This document shows, piece by piece, positions 5,895 through 6,933 of a stretch of DNA of 6,933 bases (its first letter is position 1; each line of letters opens with the position of its first letter). This DNA comes from Flavobacteriales bacterium (GTDB taxonomy: Bacteria > Bacteroidota > Bacteroidia > Flavobacteriales > Flavobacteriaceae), in the NCBI GenBank assembly GCA_027033875.1, contig JALVKK010000164.1, positions 1-6,933 on the forward strand, written 5' to 3'. The position numbers and the translations under genes were made by a program. The notes below the pieces were generated by a model, which worked only from the letters and a program-made list of their open reading frames with translations, ran no database searches and was not told the origin of the DNA.

Positions 5895-6758
5895 TTAATC
5901 ATTAATAATTTCGTCAAATTTAAAAATTTTATCCAAACGAACACCTTTTTCGGTGTGTTTTAATGTACAAATTTCGTGATAAGGGTCATGTTCTAAGAAC
6001 AATAACCAATTTTCGTCGGCTGCCCGGTTAAATATTTCTTGTCGTTCGTCAATGGTTATCAAAGGTCTGGTATCGTATCCCATCACGTAGGGTAGCGGAA
6101 TGTGTCCGACTGTTGGTAAAAAATCAGCCATGTAAACAATTTTTTGTCCTTTGTAGTCAATCATCGGCAACATTTGTTTTTCGGTATGACCGTCAACAAA
6201 CAGTACTTCAAAATTCAAATCAGCCGATTTATTAATACGTCCTTCTTTGGGGGTGTCTATAAAATTTAATTGACCGCTTTCTTCGATAGGCAGAATGTTT
6301 TCAGATAAAAAACTGGCTTTTTCTCGCGGATTGGGATATATCGCCCATTCCCAATGTTTGGCGTTGCTCCAGAATTTGGCATTTTTGAATGCCGGTTCGT
6401 AAAAACCTTTATCGTTTTTGATAACAGAACCGCCACAATGGTCAAAATGCAAGTGTGTCATAAGGACATCTGTAATATCATCGCGGTGAAAACCGTATTT
6501 TTTGAGCGTTTCGTCAAACATATTTCGCTTAGTTGGTTTGTAATAACCGAAAAATTTGTCAGATTGTTTATTACCCATACCGGTATCTATCAAAATCAGT
6601 CGATTGCCGTCTTCTATGAGTAAACTTCGGGTCGTCATTTCAATGAGGTTGTTTTCGTCAGCCGGATTGGTACGTTGCCAGATAACTTTGGGAACAACCC
6701 CGAACATTGCTCCGCCGTCGAGTTTAAAATCGCCGTGAGAGATAGGATATAGTTTCAT
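5895..6758 (-). CDS. MBL-fold metallo-hydrolase (AHL-lactonase-like subfamily)
   Basis: This is a cytoplasmic dinuclear-metal hydrolase; there is no signal peptide. Metal ligands are all present: THLHFDHCGG (101-110) gives His102, His104, Asp106 and His107. VDGHTEKQ (188-195) gives His191, MADF (210-213) gives Asp212 and LEHDP (255-259) gives His257. The opening LIDTG (56-60) strand is also typical. The 287-residue length and the motif order resemble the AiiA-like N-acyl-homoserine-lactone lactonase branch and a highly conserved Bacteroidota protein of unknown substrate ('KLDGGAMFGVVPK', 'DTGMGNKQSDKFFGYY', 'GHIPLPYVMGYDTRP'). A lactonase role is inference by family only; other esters or lactones are equally possible. 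Tight linkage to the subtilase suggests cotranscription rather than shared chemistry, since the hydrolase is cytoplasmic and the protease exported. The ATG at 6758 starts MKLYPISHGDFKLDGG, matching the family N-terminus. Confidence 0.9.
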   Translation of the reverse strand: MKLYPISHGDFKLDGGAMFGVVPKVIWQRTNPADENNLIEMTTRSLLIEDGNRLILIDTGMGNKQSDKFFGYYKPTKRNMFDETLKKYGFHRDDITDVLMTHLHFDHCGGSVIKNDKGFYEPAFKNAKFWSNAKHWEWAIYPNPREKASFLSENILPIEESGQLNFIDTPKEGRINKSADLNFEVLFVDGHTEKQMLPMIDYKGQKIVYMADFLPTVGHIPLPYVMGYDTRPLITIDERQEIFNRAADENWLLFLEHDPYHEICTLKHTEKGVRLDKIFKFDEIIND

Positions 6759-6777
6759 GATAATTTAAATTTTGACA

Positions 6778-6785
6778 CGAATATA
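6778..6785 (-). promoter_or_regulatory. Weak candidate -7 box for the MBL-subtilase operon
   Basis: On the minus strand this reads TATATTCG, one base off TAnnTTTG, and lies 19 nt upstream of the MBL start codon, the same distance as the gpsA box. There is no recognisable TTG -33 element. It is the best candidate in the region but weak. Confidence 0.3.
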
Positions 6786-6834
6786 CGTAAAAATAGTGAA
6801 AAGTTGAAAGCGACAAAGTGCGAAGTGCGACATC

Positions 6835-6933
6835 GGTCATTTCGATACAATCCCGATTCATCGGGATCACTCAATGACCTTTCTATAGAAGCAGATACAA
6901 AGGTGACTGAGTGTCCCCCCGACTTCTGTCGGG
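6835..6933. repeat. Second hairpin-repeat family, inverted pair, cut by the window edge
   Basis: Two copies of a unit of about 32 nt face each other across a 16-nt spacer (6883-6898). The arms 6863-6882 and 6899-6918 match at 16 of 20 positions and carry the box AAAGGT..NTGAGTG. Each arm ends in its own hairpin: ATCCCGA-TTCA-TCGGGAT at 6850-6867 and CCCGAC-TTCT-GTCGGG at 6918-6933. An outer pair, GGTCATT at 6835-6841 and AATGACC at 6873-6879, can also enclose the left hairpin, so alternative folds compete. The sequence differs from the 1048-1215 repeats but the head-to-head layout is the same. It has no poly-T tract, so it is unlikely to be a simple terminator. Confidence 0.7.

Noticed and set aside
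6354..6738. Two plus-strand open frames near the right end
   Set aside because: They are antisense to the metal-binding motifs of the MBL gene and have no promoter or family resemblance.
6835..6933. tRNA or small structured RNA at the right end
   Set aside because: There is no cloverleaf, T-loop or CCA pattern; the pairing is explained by two inverted copies of a hairpin repeat.

Overview
The window looks like ordinary chromosome from a low-GC member of the Bacteroidota. The evidence is threefold. The best promoter-like sites fit the TAnnTTTG -7 consensus of that phylum, the start codons lack Shine-Dalgarno sequences, and several proteins (the MBL hydrolase, the lipoprotein subtilase, the 'FVRDR..ADVH' outer-membrane barrel) have architectures I know mainly from this phylum. 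I cannot name the genus.

Layout from left to right. Positions 1-646 (minus) hold most of pyrH, UMP kinase, cut by the left window edge; its reading frame is open to the edge. Positions 647-1324 are a 678-bp divergent intergenic region between pyrH and gpsA. It has a TAnnTTTG box for each gene, a five-copy 8-bp tandem array, a four-copy 7-bp tandem array, and between them a roughly 300-bp palindromically organised block of four hairpin repeats. Positions 1325-2781 (plus) are a two-gene operon, gpsA-tadA, with stop and start codons sharing one base. Positions 2809-4068 (minus) encode a secreted outer-membrane barrel protein convergent with tadA. A strong intrinsic terminator at 4125-4153 separates it from the upstream minus-strand pair: a cytoplasmic MBL-fold hydrolase (5895-6758), then 12 nt later a subtilisin-family lipoprotein protease (4173-5882). 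The right end (6759-6933) is noncoding and carries a second, unrelated family of hairpin repeats, again as an inverted pair, running off the window.

The genes do not form one dedicated system. PyrH (UMP to UDP), GpsA (glycerol-3-phosphate for phospholipids) and TadA (wobble inosine in tRNA) are housekeeping functions. The MBL/subtilase pair and the barrel are envelope or accessory functions without an assigned substrate. I found no defence island, CRISPR, integrase, toxin-antitoxin or biosynthetic cluster. The most interesting material is the intergenic repeat architecture: two hairpin-repeat families in inverted pairs, the first showing compensatory base changes in its stems and framed by a possible terminal inverted repeat and a possible target duplication.
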